In this document: piece by piece, positions 16,478 through 27,387 of the stretch
Position numbering within the stretch: position 1 is the first letter of the stretch
Layout of the letters: every line of letters starts with the position of its first letter
Assembly: GCF_001439695.1 (NCBI RefSeq)
Contig: NZ_JYLL01000003.1
Span: 248,001-312,000, forward strand
Source: Pseudomonas veronii
GTDB taxonomy: Bacteria; Pseudomonadota; Gammaproteobacteria; Pseudomonadales; Pseudomonadaceae
Direction of reading: 5' to 3'
DNA: 64,000 bases
Translations under genes and position numbers: made by a program
The notes under the pieces: model-generated
What the model was told of the DNA's origin: nothing
The model's input: the letters and a program-made list of their open reading frames with translations, nothing else
Databases searched by the model: none

Positions 16478-18460
16478 TTAATTGGCCGTCAGCCCCCGTG
16501 ATTGCAGCGAACGGAACAGCGGTTCCAGGAACGCCTGGACGTGTCGCGCGCCGACGTCGGAGAGGTGGTTATCGTCGGTGTACAGCGCGCGGCCGTCGAG
16601 CTCGACCCGGCACAGGCCGTCGGCGCCGCACAGCAGGGGCGCGGGGTCCAGCACGGTGACGCCACTGTCGGCGGCGGCCAGCTCGTCAAACAGTCGAGTG
16701 ATAAAGGCCTGGCGCTTCTCGTGCTCCGCCACGGGGAGCCCTTCGCCGTCCACCGGCCGGTGCATCATGGCCAGGCGACTGAGGCGGTACGGCACGATGA
16801 TTTCCTGCAGCGGTGCTTCCTTGATCAGCCACACATGGTGCCCGGCGGCACGCAGCCCCTGGATGCGTTCACGCAGGCCCTGTTCGAAACGCTGCTCGGC
16901 CACGGCACGCACGTACTTGCCGGTGCCCGGGTCTTTGAGCGCATGTTCCTTGTCGCCCGATATCTGCCCATAGAGGTACAGGCTCCAGCGCGCCGCCAGC
17001 ACCACATCGCTGAACGACTGTTCGGCCAGGGCCTGCTCGACGCGCTGGTTGAAATGCGCGCACTGGGTGATGTTCTCCAGACCGTCCAACGGTACGCAAC
17101 CGGCGAAACTGGCCTGGACCAGACTGATATCGTGCCGTTTGGCCGCATCCTTCAGCGCCGGAATCAATGCGGTGGCGTGGCTGTCGCCCCAGACCAGCGC
17201 GGACACCGAGTGGCTTTGTGGGCCGAAATGGCAGAACAGCCGCTCATCCGGGGTGTTCTTGTCCGCCAGGCAGGCCGTCAGCTCCGGGCTCCACTTCTTC
17301 GCCTGGGCATAACGCAATGCCTGTTCGGACAGGCGCCACGGCACGCCATCAGCTTCCCGCAATGCCAGGCCAGTAAGGCCGAGACACAAAATGCCGGCCG
17401 CGGCGCCAGCCAGGATCGCCTTGCGCCCGGCCAGCAGGCGCTTTTCCCGGAACGGCGTCTCCACGAAGCGCCAGGACAAATAACCCAGCACCAGGCTCAG
17501 CAGCATCAACCCGGCCAATTCAGCCACGCTCAAGCCATCAACCGCTGCGTAGTTGGCGTACACGAACACCGGCCAATGCCACAGGTACCAGGAATAAGAA
17601 ATAAGCCCCAGGCCCACCATCAGCCGCGAACTCAGTAGCCGCCCGACCCAGGTGGCTTGCTGCCCATTGGCCCAGATCAACCCGACCACGCCCAGCACCG
17701 GCAGCAAAGCGGCCGCGCCAGGGAACGGTGTATGCCGGTCGAAACCGAATATGGCGGCCAGGATCAATGCCAGGGAAGCCAGGCTGACCGCTTGCGCCAG
17801 GGGCGGCGAGGCGCGCCACTCAACCTTCGGCATGACCGCCAGCATGGCGCCGGCCAGCAATTCCCAGGCACGCATATGCAGCAGGTAGAAGGCTTTCTGC
17901 GGCTGATGGGAAACCGCCCAGACACTCATGCCAAACGACACCAGCAGCACCGCGAACAACGCCAGGCGCCAGTGTTTCAAACGGCTTGAAAGCAGGGCCA
18001 GCAGCAGCGGGAACAGGATGTAGAACTGCTCCTCCACCGCCAGCGACCAGGTGTGCAGCAAGGGCTTGATGTCGGAGGCAGCATCGAAATAACCGTGCTG
18101 GCGTGAAAACAGCAGGTTAGAGGTGAAGATCACCTGGTAGTGCGCCGACCGCCCCAGCTCTTCATAGTCCTTGGGCGCCAGCAAAAACCAGCCCACGGCC
18201 AGTGTCGCGGCCATCATCACGAACAACGCCGGCAAGATACGCCGGGCACGGCGCGCCCAGAAGCCCACGAAACTGAAACGCCCGGCCTGGCGTTCGCGCC
18301 AGATGATCGAGGTAATCAGGAAGCCGGAAATCACAAAAAAAACATCGACCCCCACAAAGCCGCCAGTAACACCCGGAACGCCAAAGTGGAACAGCACGAC
18401 TGCGAGGACAGCGACAGCACGCAAGCCATCAATGTCTCTTCGGTAAGCAAGAATGGTCAT
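16478..18460 (-). CDS. Acyltransferase 3 / SGNH two-domain membrane O-acetyltransferase
   Basis: 660 aa from ATG 18460 ([15 protein letters not shown], the family start). About 360 N-terminal residues form a ten-helix acyltransferase-3 domain ([53 protein letters not shown]); the C-terminal about 270 are a periplasmic SGNH hydrolase-like domain ([12 protein letters not shown], and [12 protein letters not shown] with the catalytic Asp-x-x-His pair). OafA-type proteins O-acetylate lipopolysaccharide or other surface glycans. P. aeruginosa carries a similar gene next to rho. Confidence 0.9.
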   Translation of the reverse strand: MTILAYRRDIDGLRAVAVLAVVLFHFGVPGVTGGFVGVDVFFVISGFLITSIIWRERQAGRFSFVGFWARRARRILPALFVMMAATLAVGWFLLAPKDYEELGRSAHYQVIFTSNLLFSRQHGYFDAASDIKPLLHTWSLAVEEQFYILFPLLLALLSSRLKHWRLALFAVLLVSFGMSVWAVSHQPQKAFYLLHMRAWELLAGAMLAVMPKVEWRASPPLAQAVSLASLALILAAIFGFDRHTPFPGAAALLPVLGVVGLIWANGQQATWVGRLLSSRLMVGLGLISYSWYLWHWPVFVYANYAAVDGLSVAELAGLMLLSLVLGYLSWRFVETPFREKRLLAGRKAILAGAAAGILCLGLTGLALREADGVPWRLSEQALRYAQAKKWSPELTACLADKNTPDERLFCHFGPQSHSVSALVWGDSHATALIPALKDAAKRHDISLVQASFAGCVPLDGLENITQCAHFNQRVEQALAEQSFSDVVLAARWSLYLYGQISGDKEHALKDPGTGKYVRAVAEQRFEQGLRERIQGLRAAGHHVWLIKEAPLQEIIVPYRLSRLAMMHRPVDGEGLPVAEHEKRQAFITRLFDELAAADSGVTVLDPAPLLCGADGLCRVELDGRALYTDDNHLSDVGARHVQAFLEPLFRSLQSRGLTAN

Positions 18461-18563
18461 AAATCCAGAGTCAGCCAGAAACGAATGGGAACGAGCGTAG
18501 CCTCGCTCATCCTTTTGTTTCTTAACTGACACTTTAAGCGCTCAAACCTCCCTTTCTAGATAC

Positions 18564-18598
18564 AAAAAAAATGGCGCCCCGAAGGACGCCATTTTTTT
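18564..18598 (-). terminator. Rho-independent terminator of rho
   Basis: ATGGCG (18571-18576) pairs with CGCCAT (18586-18591) around a CCCCGAAGGA apex, flanked by an A-run and a T-run, so it could work in both directions. It lies just after the rho stop and before the acyltransferase gene. Confidence 0.88.
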
Positions 18599-18615
18599 GG
18601 ACCTGAAACGTCGTA

Positions 18616-19875
<1,260 letters not shown>

Positions 19876-20072
19876 ATAGGAATGACGTAATCATTTATGG
19901 AGGGGGGAAATTAAGCTTTTGGCTTAATGAGGCCGCGCCGCAGAGAAGGCGACAGGATCGCGTACTAATCGAAAAGGAATGCGTCGGCGACGGCTTGCAG
20001 GGGGCAGTGGAGAAACCAGTGCGGGGCCGAATGTACCACCTGAGTTTCGGAGCGTCTAGCCCTGTTTCACGA

Positions 20073-20102
20073 AAAAGCCCCGCAATTTGCGGGGCCTTTT
20101 TG
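20073..20102 (-). terminator. Rho-independent terminator of trxA
   Basis: On the minus strand GGCCCCGCAA pairs with TTGCGGGGCT, with a T-run (complement of the A-run at 20072-20076) after it and an A-run before it. It starts 7 bp past the trxA stop. Confidence 0.88.
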
Positions 20103-20109
20103 ACGACGC

Positions 20110-20439
20110 TTAGAGGTTCACGTCGATGAATGCAGCCAGTTGGGACTTCGACAGCGCGCCCACTTTGGTCGCTGCGACTTCGCCGTCCTTGAACAGCATC
20201 AGGGTCGGAATACCACGCACGCCATGCTTGGCCGGGGTTTCCTGGTTTTCGTCGATGTTCAGCTTGGCAATGGTCAATCTGCCGTCGTACTCGGTTGCAA
20301 TGTCGTCCAGAACCGGAGCGATCATTTTGCAAGGGCCACACCATTCAGCCCAGTAGTCAACCAGCACCGGGCCAGCAGCCTTGAGTACTTCGGCCTCAAA
20401 GGTCGCGTCGGTGACGTGCTTGATAAGATCGTTGCTCAT
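20110..20439 (-). CDS. trxA: Thioredoxin 1
   Basis: 109 aa from ATG 20439 with GGAG 7 bp upstream. Cytosolic thiol-disulfide reductant. Active site WCGPC at residues 33-37, conserved buried Asp in VDYWAEW, and the cis-Pro in GIPTLMLF. The order trxA-rho is conserved across gammaproteobacteria. Confidence 0.98.
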   Translation of the reverse strand: MSNDLIKHVTDATFEAEVLKAAGPVLVDYWAEWCGPCKMIAPVLDDIATEYDGRLTIAKLNIDENQETPAKHGVRGIPTLMLFKDGEVAATKVGALSKSQLAAFIDVNL

Positions 20440-20560
20440 GGATGTCTCCGGATTGTAAGCAAAAAAAACGTGGCCCATCATAGCTGCCCTTCCCTCGTTC
20501 AGGAAGCCGCCTCTGATTGAGTCTTGCTATGGTGGCGCATGAGTTTGGGTATCGCCTCGC

Positions 20561-21256
20561 TCACGGCGCTACGGGAGTCACGAAAGCAATCCCGGTGCGC
20601 AACGCCGCATTACGTACATGTTCCTGCATGGTTTTCTGCGCCGCCGCGCTCGCGCGCCGGGCCAGGGCGCGCAAGACTCTGCGGTGCTCCTGCCAGGTTT
20701 CCATGGCCCGCTCTGGCCGGATGAACGGTAGCTTCTGGCTCTCCAGGAACACCTCGGCGCTGGCACTCAGGATGCTGACCATCGCCTGGTTGCCGCTGGC
20801 GAGGAGGATGCGCTGGTGGAATTCGAAGTCCAGCCGCGCGGCCGCTTCGAAGTCGCCGGCCTTGAGCACCTTGCGCATGGCTTCGACATTCTCTTCCAGG
20901 CTATCCAGTTCATCAATGGTCAGCGTAACGGCCGCCAACCCTGCCGCAAACCCTTCCAGGGCATAGCGCAACTGGAAGATATCCAGCGGCGTCGCCTGGG
21001 CCGCGAAGGGCCACGCAAACCCCGGCGGCTCCTGTGCCTCTTGCACGAACACGCCTTTGCCCGGCTGCACGCTGACCACCCCCAAGGCACTCAGGGACGA
21101 CAACGCTTCGCGCAATGACGCCCGGCTCACGCCCAACTGCAGCGCCAGGTCGCGCTGGGACGGCAGTGCGTCGCCCGGCCCGAAGCCTTGCTCCTTGATC
21201 AGTTTGCGGATGGCCTGCAAGGCCGCTTCCGGTACCGCTTGGGCGATGGAATTCAT
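20561..21256 (-). CDS. GntR/FadR-subfamily transcriptional regulator
   Basis: 231 aa from ATG 21256 (MNSIAQAVPEAALQAIRKLI). N-terminal winged helix: GDALPSQRDLALQLGVSRASLREALSSLSALGVVSVQPGKGVFV, the classic GntR motif; C-terminal all-helical FCD ligand domain with metal-site-like residues (RLDFEFHQRILLASGN, EHRRVLRALARR). Divergent from the amino-acid ABC transporter operon starting at 21512, which it most likely controls. A palindrome lies 20 bp before its start. FCD proteins usually sense small organic acids or amino acids. Confidence 0.9.
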   Translation of the reverse strand: MNSIAQAVPEAALQAIRKLIKEQGFGPGDALPSQRDLALQLGVSRASLREALSSLSALGVVSVQPGKGVFVQEAQEPPGFAWPFAAQATPLDIFQLRYALEGFAAGLAAVTLTIDELDSLEENVEAMRKVLKAGDFEAAARLDFEFHQRILLASGNQAMVSILSASAEVFLESQKLPFIRPERAMETWQEHRRVLRALARRASAAAQKTMQEHVRNAALRTGIAFVTPVAP

Positions 21257-21275
21257 AAAAAACTCAAGGTTCCAG

Positions 21276-21295
21276 ACAACTGAGCGGCTAGTTGT
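21276..21295. promoter_or_regulatory. Candidate operator for the GntR regulator
   Basis: Perfect dyad ACAACT-N8-AGTTGT in the divergent gap between the regulator and the ABC transporter. FadR-family operators are short palindromes in such gaps; the N8 spacing is longer than in most known sites, so this is tentative. Confidence 0.4.
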
Positions 21296-21511
21296 AAAGC
21301 TATTCGTGCCCAGCGGCAAGCCACGCCCCAAAGGGGCTCGCGCGCTTTGGGCGGCGCTCGAAAAAGGTGCGAAAGCCGCGCTCACTGTTCAGACCAGTAA
21401 GACCACCGAAGCTCAACAAATCCCGGCCTTGCAGACGAACCGAGCCGGGATGGCATGGGCTGTGCACTGGGCAAAAACAGAATGCCCCTTCGCCCTTCTC
21501 GGAGAGTTCCC

Positions 21512-22297
21512 ATGACCAAGCGCTACAGCGCCCTGCTCACCGCCCTGTTTGCCAGCCTGATGCTGAGCCAGGCACCCGCCCAGGCCAACGGTCTGGACGA
21601 TATCGTTGCCCGCGGCACCTTGAAGGTCGCCGTGCCCCAGGACTTCCCGCCGTTCGGCTCGGTCGGCCCCGACATGAAACCACGCGGCCTGGACATCGAC
21701 ACCGCCAAGCTGCTGGCCGACCAGCTCAAGGTCAAACTGGAGCTGACCCCGGTCAACAGCACCAACCGCATCCCGTTCCTCACGACCGGCAAGGTCGACC
21801 TGGTGATTTCCAGCCTGGGCAAGAACCCCGAGCGGGAAAAGGTCATCGACTTCTCCAAGGCCTACGCGCCGTTCTACCTGGCCGTGTTCGGCCCGCCTGA
21901 CGCCGCCATCAGCAGCACCGACGACCTCAAGGGCAAGACCATCAGCGTGACCCGCGGCGCCATCGAAGACATCGAGCTGACGGCCGTCGCGCCCAAGGAA
22001 GCCACGATCAAGCGCTTCGAAGACAACAATTCGACCATCGCCGCCTACCTGGCCGGCCAGGTCGACCTGATCGCCAGCGGCAACGTGGTGATGGTTGCGA
22101 TCAGCGAGCGCAGCCCGAAACGCGTGCCGGCGCTGAAAGTGAAGCTCAAGGATTCGCCGGTGTACGTGGGCGTGAACAAGAACGAGCCGGCGCTGCTGGA
22201 GAAGGTCAACCAGATCCTGGTGGCGGCCAAGGCTGACGGCAGCCTGGAAAAGAATGCAATGCAGTGGCTGAAAGAACCTCTGCCTGCTGATCTCTGA
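21512..22297 (+). CDS. Amino-acid ABC transporter substrate-binding protein
   Basis: 261 aa from ATG 21512 with GGAGAG 5 bp upstream. Signal peptide 1-24 (ALLTALFASLMLSQAPAQA). SBP family 3 motifs: LKVAVPQDFPPFGSVGPDMKPRGLDIDTAKLLAD and FLTTGKVDLVISSLGKNPEREKVIDFSKAY. Periplasmic receptor for a polar amino acid or related compound, feeding the two permeases and ATPase that follow. Substrate cannot be read from sequence. Confidence 0.93.
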   Translation: MTKRYSALLTALFASLMLSQAPAQANGLDDIVARGTLKVAVPQDFPPFGSVGPDMKPRGLDIDTAKLLADQLKVKLELTPVNSTNRIPFLTTGKVDLVISSLGKNPEREKVIDFSKAYAPFYLAVFGPPDAAISSTDDLKGKTISVTRGAIEDIELTAVAPKEATIKRFEDNNSTIAAYLAGQVDLIASGNVVMVAISERSPKRVPALKVKLKDSPVYVGVNKNEPALLEKVNQILVAAKADGSLEKNAMQWLKEPLPADL

Positions 22298-22318
22298 AGC
22301 CCGCGACGGAGCTGATTC

Positions 22319-22987
22319 ATGGCCTATCAATTCGACTTTGTGCCGGTGCTGGCCAATACCGACCTGCTGTTGCGCGGCGCCCTGTTCACCCTTGAACTGA
22401 CGGCGATCGGCGCAATCCTGGGGGTCGCCCTGGGCACCGTCGGCGCAGTGGTGCGGGCGTGGAAAATCCAGCCGTTCGCCTGGTTCTTCGGGGTGTATGT
22501 CGAGTTGATCCGCAACACGCCATTTCTGGTGCAGTTGTTTTTCATCTTCTTCGGCCTGCCCTCCCTGGGGCTGAAAATCACCGAGTGGCAAGCGGCGGTA
22601 TTGGCGATGGTGATCAACCTGGGCGCCTATTCCACCGAGATCATCCGCGCCGGCATCCAGGCGATCCCCAGTGGTCAGCTGGAGGCTGCCGCCGCCCTGG
22701 CGATGACGCGCTTCGAGGCGTTCCGCCATGTGGTGCTGCTGCCGGCGCTGGGCAAGGTGTGGCCGGCCCTGAGCAGCCAGATCATCATTGTGATGCTCGG
22801 CTCGGCGGTGTGTTCGCAGATCGCCACCGAAGAGCTGAGTTTTGCCGCCAACTTCATCCAGTCGCGCAACTTCCGCGCCTTTGAGACCTATGCCCTGACC
22901 ACCCTGGTGTACCTGTGCATGGCGTTGATGATTCGCCAGTTGCTCAACTGGATCGGCCGCCGGTTTGTGATGAGGAACAGCCGATGA
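22319..22987 (+). CDS. Amino-acid ABC transporter permease 1
   Basis: 222 aa HisM/GlnP-type inner-membrane permease with five predicted helices. N-terminal family motif FTLELTAIGAILGVALG; VELIRNTPFLVQLFFIFFGLP; and the cytoplasmic EAA loop EAAAALAMTRFEAFRHVVLLPAL that docks on the ATPase. Starts 21 bp after the binding-protein gene and overlaps the next permease by 4 bp. Confidence 0.93.
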   Translation: MAYQFDFVPVLANTDLLLRGALFTLELTAIGAILGVALGTVGAVVRAWKIQPFAWFFGVYVELIRNTPFLVQLFFIFFGLPSLGLKITEWQAAVLAMVINLGAYSTEIIRAGIQAIPSGQLEAAAALAMTRFEAFRHVVLLPALGKVWPALSSQIIIVMLGSAVCSQIATEELSFAANFIQSRNFRAFETYALTTLVYLCMALMIRQLLNWIGRRFVMRNSR

Positions 22988-23634
22988 GTGATTTTTCCTT
23001 CTGGGACATCGTGCGCAACCTGCTCGTCGGCCTGCAATGGACACTGTTGCTGTCGCTGGTGGCGTTTGTGGGCGGTGGCCTGATCGGCCTGCTGGTGATG
23101 ACGATGCGTATCAGCCGCAAAGCCTTCCCGCGCAATGTCGCCCGCACCTATATCGAACTGTTCCAGGGCACGCCGCTGTTGATGCAGCTGTTCCTGGTGT
23201 TTTTCGGCGTCGCCCTGCTCGGGGTGGATATCTCGCCCTGGCTGGCGGCGGCGATTGCCTTGACCTTGTTTACCAGCGCCTACCTCGCCGAGATCTGGCG
23301 CGGCTGCGTCGACTCCATCGCCCACGGGCAGTGGGAAGCCTCGGCCAGCCTGGCCCTGAGCCCGCTGGAACAGCTGCGCTACGTGATCCTGCCCCAGGCC
23401 CTGCGGATTGCCGTGGCGCCTACCGTGGGGTTCTCGGTGCAAGTGGTCAAAGGCACCGCGGTGACCTCGATCATCGGCTTCACCGAACTGACCAAGACCG
23501 GCGGCATGCTCGCCAACGCCACGTTCGAGCCCTTTATGGTCTACGGCCTGGTGGCCCTCGGTTACTTCCTGCTCTGCTACCCCTTGTCCCTCAGTGCGCG
23601 CTACCTGGAAAGGAGACTGCATGCCTCTGCTTAG
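22984..23634 (+). CDS. Amino-acid ABC transporter permease 2
   Basis: 216 aa from ATG 22984, overlapping the first permease stop (ATGA). Same family: GLQWTLLLSLVAFVGGGLIG, YIELFQGTPLLMQLFLVFFG and EAA loop EASASLALSPLEQLRYVILPQALR. The two permeases would form a heterodimeric pore. Confidence 0.93.
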   Translation: MSDFSFWDIVRNLLVGLQWTLLLSLVAFVGGGLIGLLVMTMRISRKAFPRNVARTYIELFQGTPLLMQLFLVFFGVALLGVDISPWLAAAIALTLFTSAYLAEIWRGCVDSIAHGQWEASASLALSPLEQLRYVILPQALRIAVAPTVGFSVQVVKGTAVTSIIGFTELTKTGGMLANATFEPFMVYGLVALGYFLLCYPLSLSARYLERRLHASA

Positions 23635-24358
23635 AATTTCCGCCCTGCATAAGTATTACGGCGATCACCATGTGCTCAAGGGCATCGACTTGACCGTTGA
23701 AGAAGGCCAGGTCGTCGCGATCATCGGCCGCAGCGGCTCGGGCAAGTCGACCTTGCTGCGCACCCTCAATGGCCTGGAGTCGATCAACGACGGCGTGATC
23801 GAAGTCGACGGCGAATACCTCGACGCCGCCCGCGCCGACCTGCGCAGCCTGCGGCAGAAAGTCGGCATGGTGTTCCAGCAGTTCAACCTGTTCCCGCACC
23901 TGACGGTGGGCGAAAACGTCATGCTCGCGCCGCAGGTGGTGCAGAAAGTGCCCAAGGCCAAGGCCGCCCAGTTGGCGCGGCAGATGCTGGAGCGGGTCGG
24001 CCTGGGCGAGAAGTTCGACGCCTTCCCTGATCGCCTGTCCGGTGGCCAGCAACAACGCGTCGCGATAGCCCGCGCCCTGGCCATGTCGCCCAAGGTGCTG
24101 CTGTGCGACGAGATCACCTCGGCGCTGGACCCGGAACTGGTCAATGAAGTGCTTAGCGTGGTGCGCCAACTGGCCAAGGACGGCATGACCCTGATCATGG
24201 TGACCCACGAAATGCGTTTCGCCCGCGAAGTCGGGGACAAACTGGTGTTCATGCACCAGGGCAAGGTGCATGAAGTGGGCCCGCCCCAGGCGCTGTTCGC
24301 CAACCCCCGCACCCCCGAACTGGCCAACTTCATCGGCTCGGTGGGGCAGCCGGGCTGA
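23621..24358 (+). CDS. Amino-acid ABC transporter ATP-binding protein
   Basis: 245 aa from ATG 23621, preceded by AAGGAG; overlaps the permease by 14 bp. GlnQ/HisP-type: Walker A GRSGSGKST (about residues 36-44), Q-loop VFQQFNLFPH, signature LSGGQQQR, Walker B VLLCDEITSALDPE, switch His in MVTHEMRFA. Its 3' end overlaps the convergent fimbrial gene by 29 bp. Confidence 0.95.
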   Translation: MPLLRISALHKYYGDHHVLKGIDLTVEEGQVVAIIGRSGSGKSTLLRTLNGLESINDGVIEVDGEYLDAARADLRSLRQKVGMVFQQFNLFPHLTVGENVMLAPQVVQKVPKAKAAQLARQMLERVGLGEKFDAFPDRLSGGQQQRVAIARALAMSPKVLLCDEITSALDPELVNEVLSVVRQLAKDGMTLIMVTHEMRFAREVGDKLVFMHQGKVHEVGPPQALFANPRTPELANFIGSVGQPG

Positions 24359-24878
24359 CCAGCTCGAAGGTGCCCCGCCCCTCCAGCCGCGTTTCATCGC
24401 GGACCTGCAGGGCATCGGAAGGCAGGTCGATATCGACATCGACCTGGGCCGTCAGGCGCTGGCCGACCAGCGCTTGACCTGCTGCGCGTGCCACCAGGAC
24501 CTGGCCCGGCAACAACGCCCCGCTGACGGTTTCACCGGGCAAGTGCGCCACCCCCCACTCGACGGCGCGCCCATCGACCTGGGCATGCTTGAGACTCAGG
24601 CGCATACGCCCCTGGCGGTCAAACCGGAAACCTTGCCCATCCGCCGCACCGATGAAGCGCAACGCAATCATCGAAGGCTGCGTACACACGACGTTCAGGT
24701 GCAGCGTGCGGGTGCCGAGGGCCACGGAGGTGCTTTGGACGACGGCCTCCCTGCGAATGACGCCATAGTCGAGGCGCGGCTGGCTCACGGACAACCGGCA
24801 GTTTTCAGCGCGCACGCCCTGGGCCATCAACAGCGCGCAGAACAGGACGACGCCCGCGCTTCTCCACTTAGCGGCCAT
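24330..24878 (-). CDS. Fimbrial minor subunit, DUF1120-like (last gene of fimbrial operon)
   Basis: 182 aa from ATG 24878. Signal peptide SAGVVLFCALLMAQGVRA, then a pilin-like domain with a Cys pair (NCRLSVSQPRLDYG and NVVCTQPS) and GRAVEWGVAHLPGETVSGALLPGQ. Position after the usher, lower similarity to the main pilin and lack of the C-terminal Tyr-x ending (it ends SPAAPPSR) suggest a tip, anchor or terminator subunit. It overlaps the usher by 11 bp. Confidence 0.75.
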   Translation of the reverse strand: MAAKWRSAGVVLFCALLMAQGVRAENCRLSVSQPRLDYGVIRREAVVQSTSVALGTRTLHLNVVCTQPSMIALRFIGAADGQGFRFDRQGRMRLSLKHAQVDGRAVEWGVAHLPGETVSGALLPGQVLVARAAGQALVGQRLTAQVDVDIDLPSDALQVRDETRLEGRGTFELVSPAAPPSR

Positions 24879-27387
24879 GGCACACCGCCGTCGTGGTCTC
24901 ATAGAACTTGTCATGGTCAGGCTGGGTTCCGGGGTCAAGGCTCAGTTGGCAGGTGGAAGAGTCCGGCAACGAAACCCGCAGGCTTTGCGACTCATTGACG
25001 TCATTCAGGAAAATCATGCCTTCGCCCACCACGCTGGTGAGGAAGCGGCCATCCTGGCCGAACACCGACGCGCCCTGGGGCAACGGCTGACCGTGCTGAT
25101 CGCTGGCGGTGAGCAACACGCGGCGCACTGTCACCACATCGAACGCGACGGTATTGAAGGACCCGCGACCGGCGGCGAGCACCTGGGTGCCGTTCTTCAG
25201 GTCAACCCGCCTGGGCAACGACTGCGTCTGCACTTCGACGCGGCTGTTGGCATACGCGGGCAAGCCGGCAATCACGGCCTGCCCGGTGAAGTCGGTCCAC
25301 ACCGGCCCCTGGGGGGTTTCGACTTTCGCGGAGCCGATATCCCCCACGGAGACGATGCCGAACGTGTCCTGCACGGGATAGGGCGAGAAGGTCAGGCCGT
25401 TTTCGTGCGCGACGATGCCGCCTTGCAGTTGCCCCGTATAACCGGTGCCCTGGGCATCTCGGCTGACGCCCAGGCCGACGCGGGTGTAGCGCGGCAGCAG
25501 GTCCACATGGCCGCGAACCGCTTGTTCGCGGGCGCTGAGGTCGCGCTCGACTCCTACCTCGTAATTCACATAGTCATTGACCCGTTCGCTGAGTGCCGTG
25601 CCAGCGCGGGACTGGTGACCACGCCGGCTGACGTAGCTGTTCACACGACGATCACCGCCCAGCGGCACGCTGATCTGTAACCGTACCGACAGATCATTGT
25701 CCACCGTGCTATCGCGCCGGCCGGCGGCAACGCTGGCGTCACGCCGTGGCCGCGTGCCGCCCACCTGCGAGTCGGCGATCAAAGCAACATCGACGTGACT
25801 GAACGACTTGTTCCACGAAGCAAACACATGTTCGGCCGTTTGCCGGTCAAATTGCGCGCTGCGCGAATAACCCAGGGAGAACGCGCCCAGGGTTGGATCG
25901 GCCCAGCTCATGCCCGCCGTGTACTGGTTCTTGAAGCGCGAACCCAACTCGTCGGCCTTGAACGAGCGGCCCGCTTCAAGCACCTCGCGATACCCCCGGG
26001 TCTGGGTGGTGGCGCTGAAGTTGACGTCTATATTGGCGTAGACCGGGCTGCTCACGGACACGCTGCTACGCGAACCCGACACCGCGTTACGGCCGTCTCG
26101 GGACACATTGTGGCGAGCGCCAACCGCAACCCGCTGGAAAAAGACGCTGCTCAGGGTGCCGCCTGCCGACCAGTATTCATCGGTGCTCAATAAGCCAAAC
26201 CCCGCCGACGATTCACGCCCCAGGCCCCAGGTGCCGCTGCCCATGGCGACCACCGGCGACGGCGCCTGCGCGTCGCTGTTTTCGCGCACCTTGCCCAGCG
26301 AAAAATAATAGCCGGGCGCCGCCGGGGCTGCCCCCGCGAACGAAGCCGCCGGCACCACGAAACTGCGCTTGGCGCCGCGTACATCGATCACGCTGACTTC
26401 GAGGTCGCTGGTGCCATTGAGCAAAGGCAACCCGGTCAGCCGGAAGGGGCCTTCGGGCACCAGCGTGCTATGGATCAGCACGCCGGACTGGCGCACTTCA
26501 ATCCGCGACTGACTCTGGGCCAGCCCCTCGACCACCGCATTATTGCCGCCCGCCGGCACCCGCGACTGGCCATCGGGGGAAAACTGCACACCGGACAACT
26601 GGATGCCGCCAAACAGCGGATTGTTGCTGGAGAGCTGGCCCACCTGGAACGTCGATCGCAGCGCAGCCAGATCCCGCTGGGCGAAGGCGTACAGGTGTTC
26701 GGTGCGCGCGTCGCCATTGTCGGACACATAGAATTGGCGGCTGCGGACAATCCAGTCGCCCAGGTTGAAGCCTGCTTCGGTGTAGGCCGACACGAACCGG
26801 CTGGACTCACTGCGCGAACGGTTGTCGAAACCCAGCACGTCATAGTTGAACATCGCCGCTGCGCCACCCTGGGCAAAGTCCCCGACCTCCCACTGGGGTT
26901 CACGCAATGACTGGGTCGGCACCACCAGTGCCACCTCATCGATGCCGGGCCGGAGCCGAACCATCGTCGTCGGGAAGGCGCCCAGGAAGTCATGGCAGGC
27001 CTGGTCCGGTGAGGCGCCTTTGCGGACAACGGCGCGGGGCTGCACCAACCCGGCTTTCTCGAGCAAGCCCGGGGTGAAACACAATTGCCCCTGTGCGTCG
27101 AACCGCGCATCGACTGACCCGAGCGGGTTCCCGTTGACCCGCAGCCCTACCACCTGGACGCCTTCGCGAAAACGCGCCGCACTGCGGAAGTAGTCGGAGA
27201 CCTTCGGGTCAATACCGTGGGTGGTCAGTGCCGCGAGGTCGAAACCCTCGCCCAACTCGAGCGCTGGAGCCAGGCCGGGCAAGCTCCACAGGGTCGCAAA
27301 CCCGATGAGCAGCGTGGGGCGGCGAGACCGGATGGAAACCGCAGGCGTATTACTCGACAGGTTTTTCATAAGCCGCTCAACCCCCAT
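24868..27387 (-). CDS. Fimbrial outer-membrane usher
   Basis: 839 aa from ATG 27387 (overlaps the chaperone stop by 11 bp; in-frame ATG 27369 is an alternative). Outer-membrane usher: N-terminal periplasmic domain (FDLAALTTHGIDPKVSDYF; CFTPGLLEKAGL), 24-strand pore region with SVFDVRGAK-like EVSVIDVRGAKRSFVVPAASF, then C-terminal domains with a Cys pair (SSTCQLSLDP and TTAVCHGR). Secretes and assembles chaperone-subunit complexes. Belongs to the usher group seen with DUF1120 pilins. Confidence 0.93.
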   Translation of the reverse strand: MGVERLMKNLSSNTPAVSIRSRRPTLLIGFATLWSLPGLAPALELGEGFDLAALTTHGIDPKVSDYFRSAARFREGVQVVGLRVNGNPLGSVDARFDAQGQLCFTPGLLEKAGLVQPRAVVRKGASPDQACHDFLGAFPTTMVRLRPGIDEVALVVPTQSLREPQWEVGDFAQGGAAAMFNYDVLGFDNRSRSESSRFVSAYTEAGFNLGDWIVRSRQFYVSDNGDARTEHLYAFAQRDLAALRSTFQVGQLSSNNPLFGGIQLSGVQFSPDGQSRVPAGGNNAVVEGLAQSQSRIEVRQSGVLIHSTLVPEGPFRLTGLPLLNGTSDLEVSVIDVRGAKRSFVVPAASFAGAAPAAPGYYFSLGKVRENSDAQAPSPVVAMGSGTWGLGRESSAGFGLLSTDEYWSAGGTLSSVFFQRVAVGARHNVSRDGRNAVSGSRSSVSVSSPVYANIDVNFSATTQTRGYREVLEAGRSFKADELGSRFKNQYTAGMSWADPTLGAFSLGYSRSAQFDRQTAEHVFASWNKSFSHVDVALIADSQVGGTRPRRDASVAAGRRDSTVDNDLSVRLQISVPLGGDRRVNSYVSRRGHQSRAGTALSERVNDYVNYEVGVERDLSAREQAVRGHVDLLPRYTRVGLGVSRDAQGTGYTGQLQGGIVAHENGLTFSPYPVQDTFGIVSVGDIGSAKVETPQGPVWTDFTGQAVIAGLPAYANSRVEVQTQSLPRRVDLKNGTQVLAAGRGSFNTVAFDVVTVRRVLLTASDQHGQPLPQGASVFGQDGRFLTSVVGEGMIFLNDVNESQSLRVSLPDSSTCQLSLDPGTQPDHDKFYETTTAVCHGR

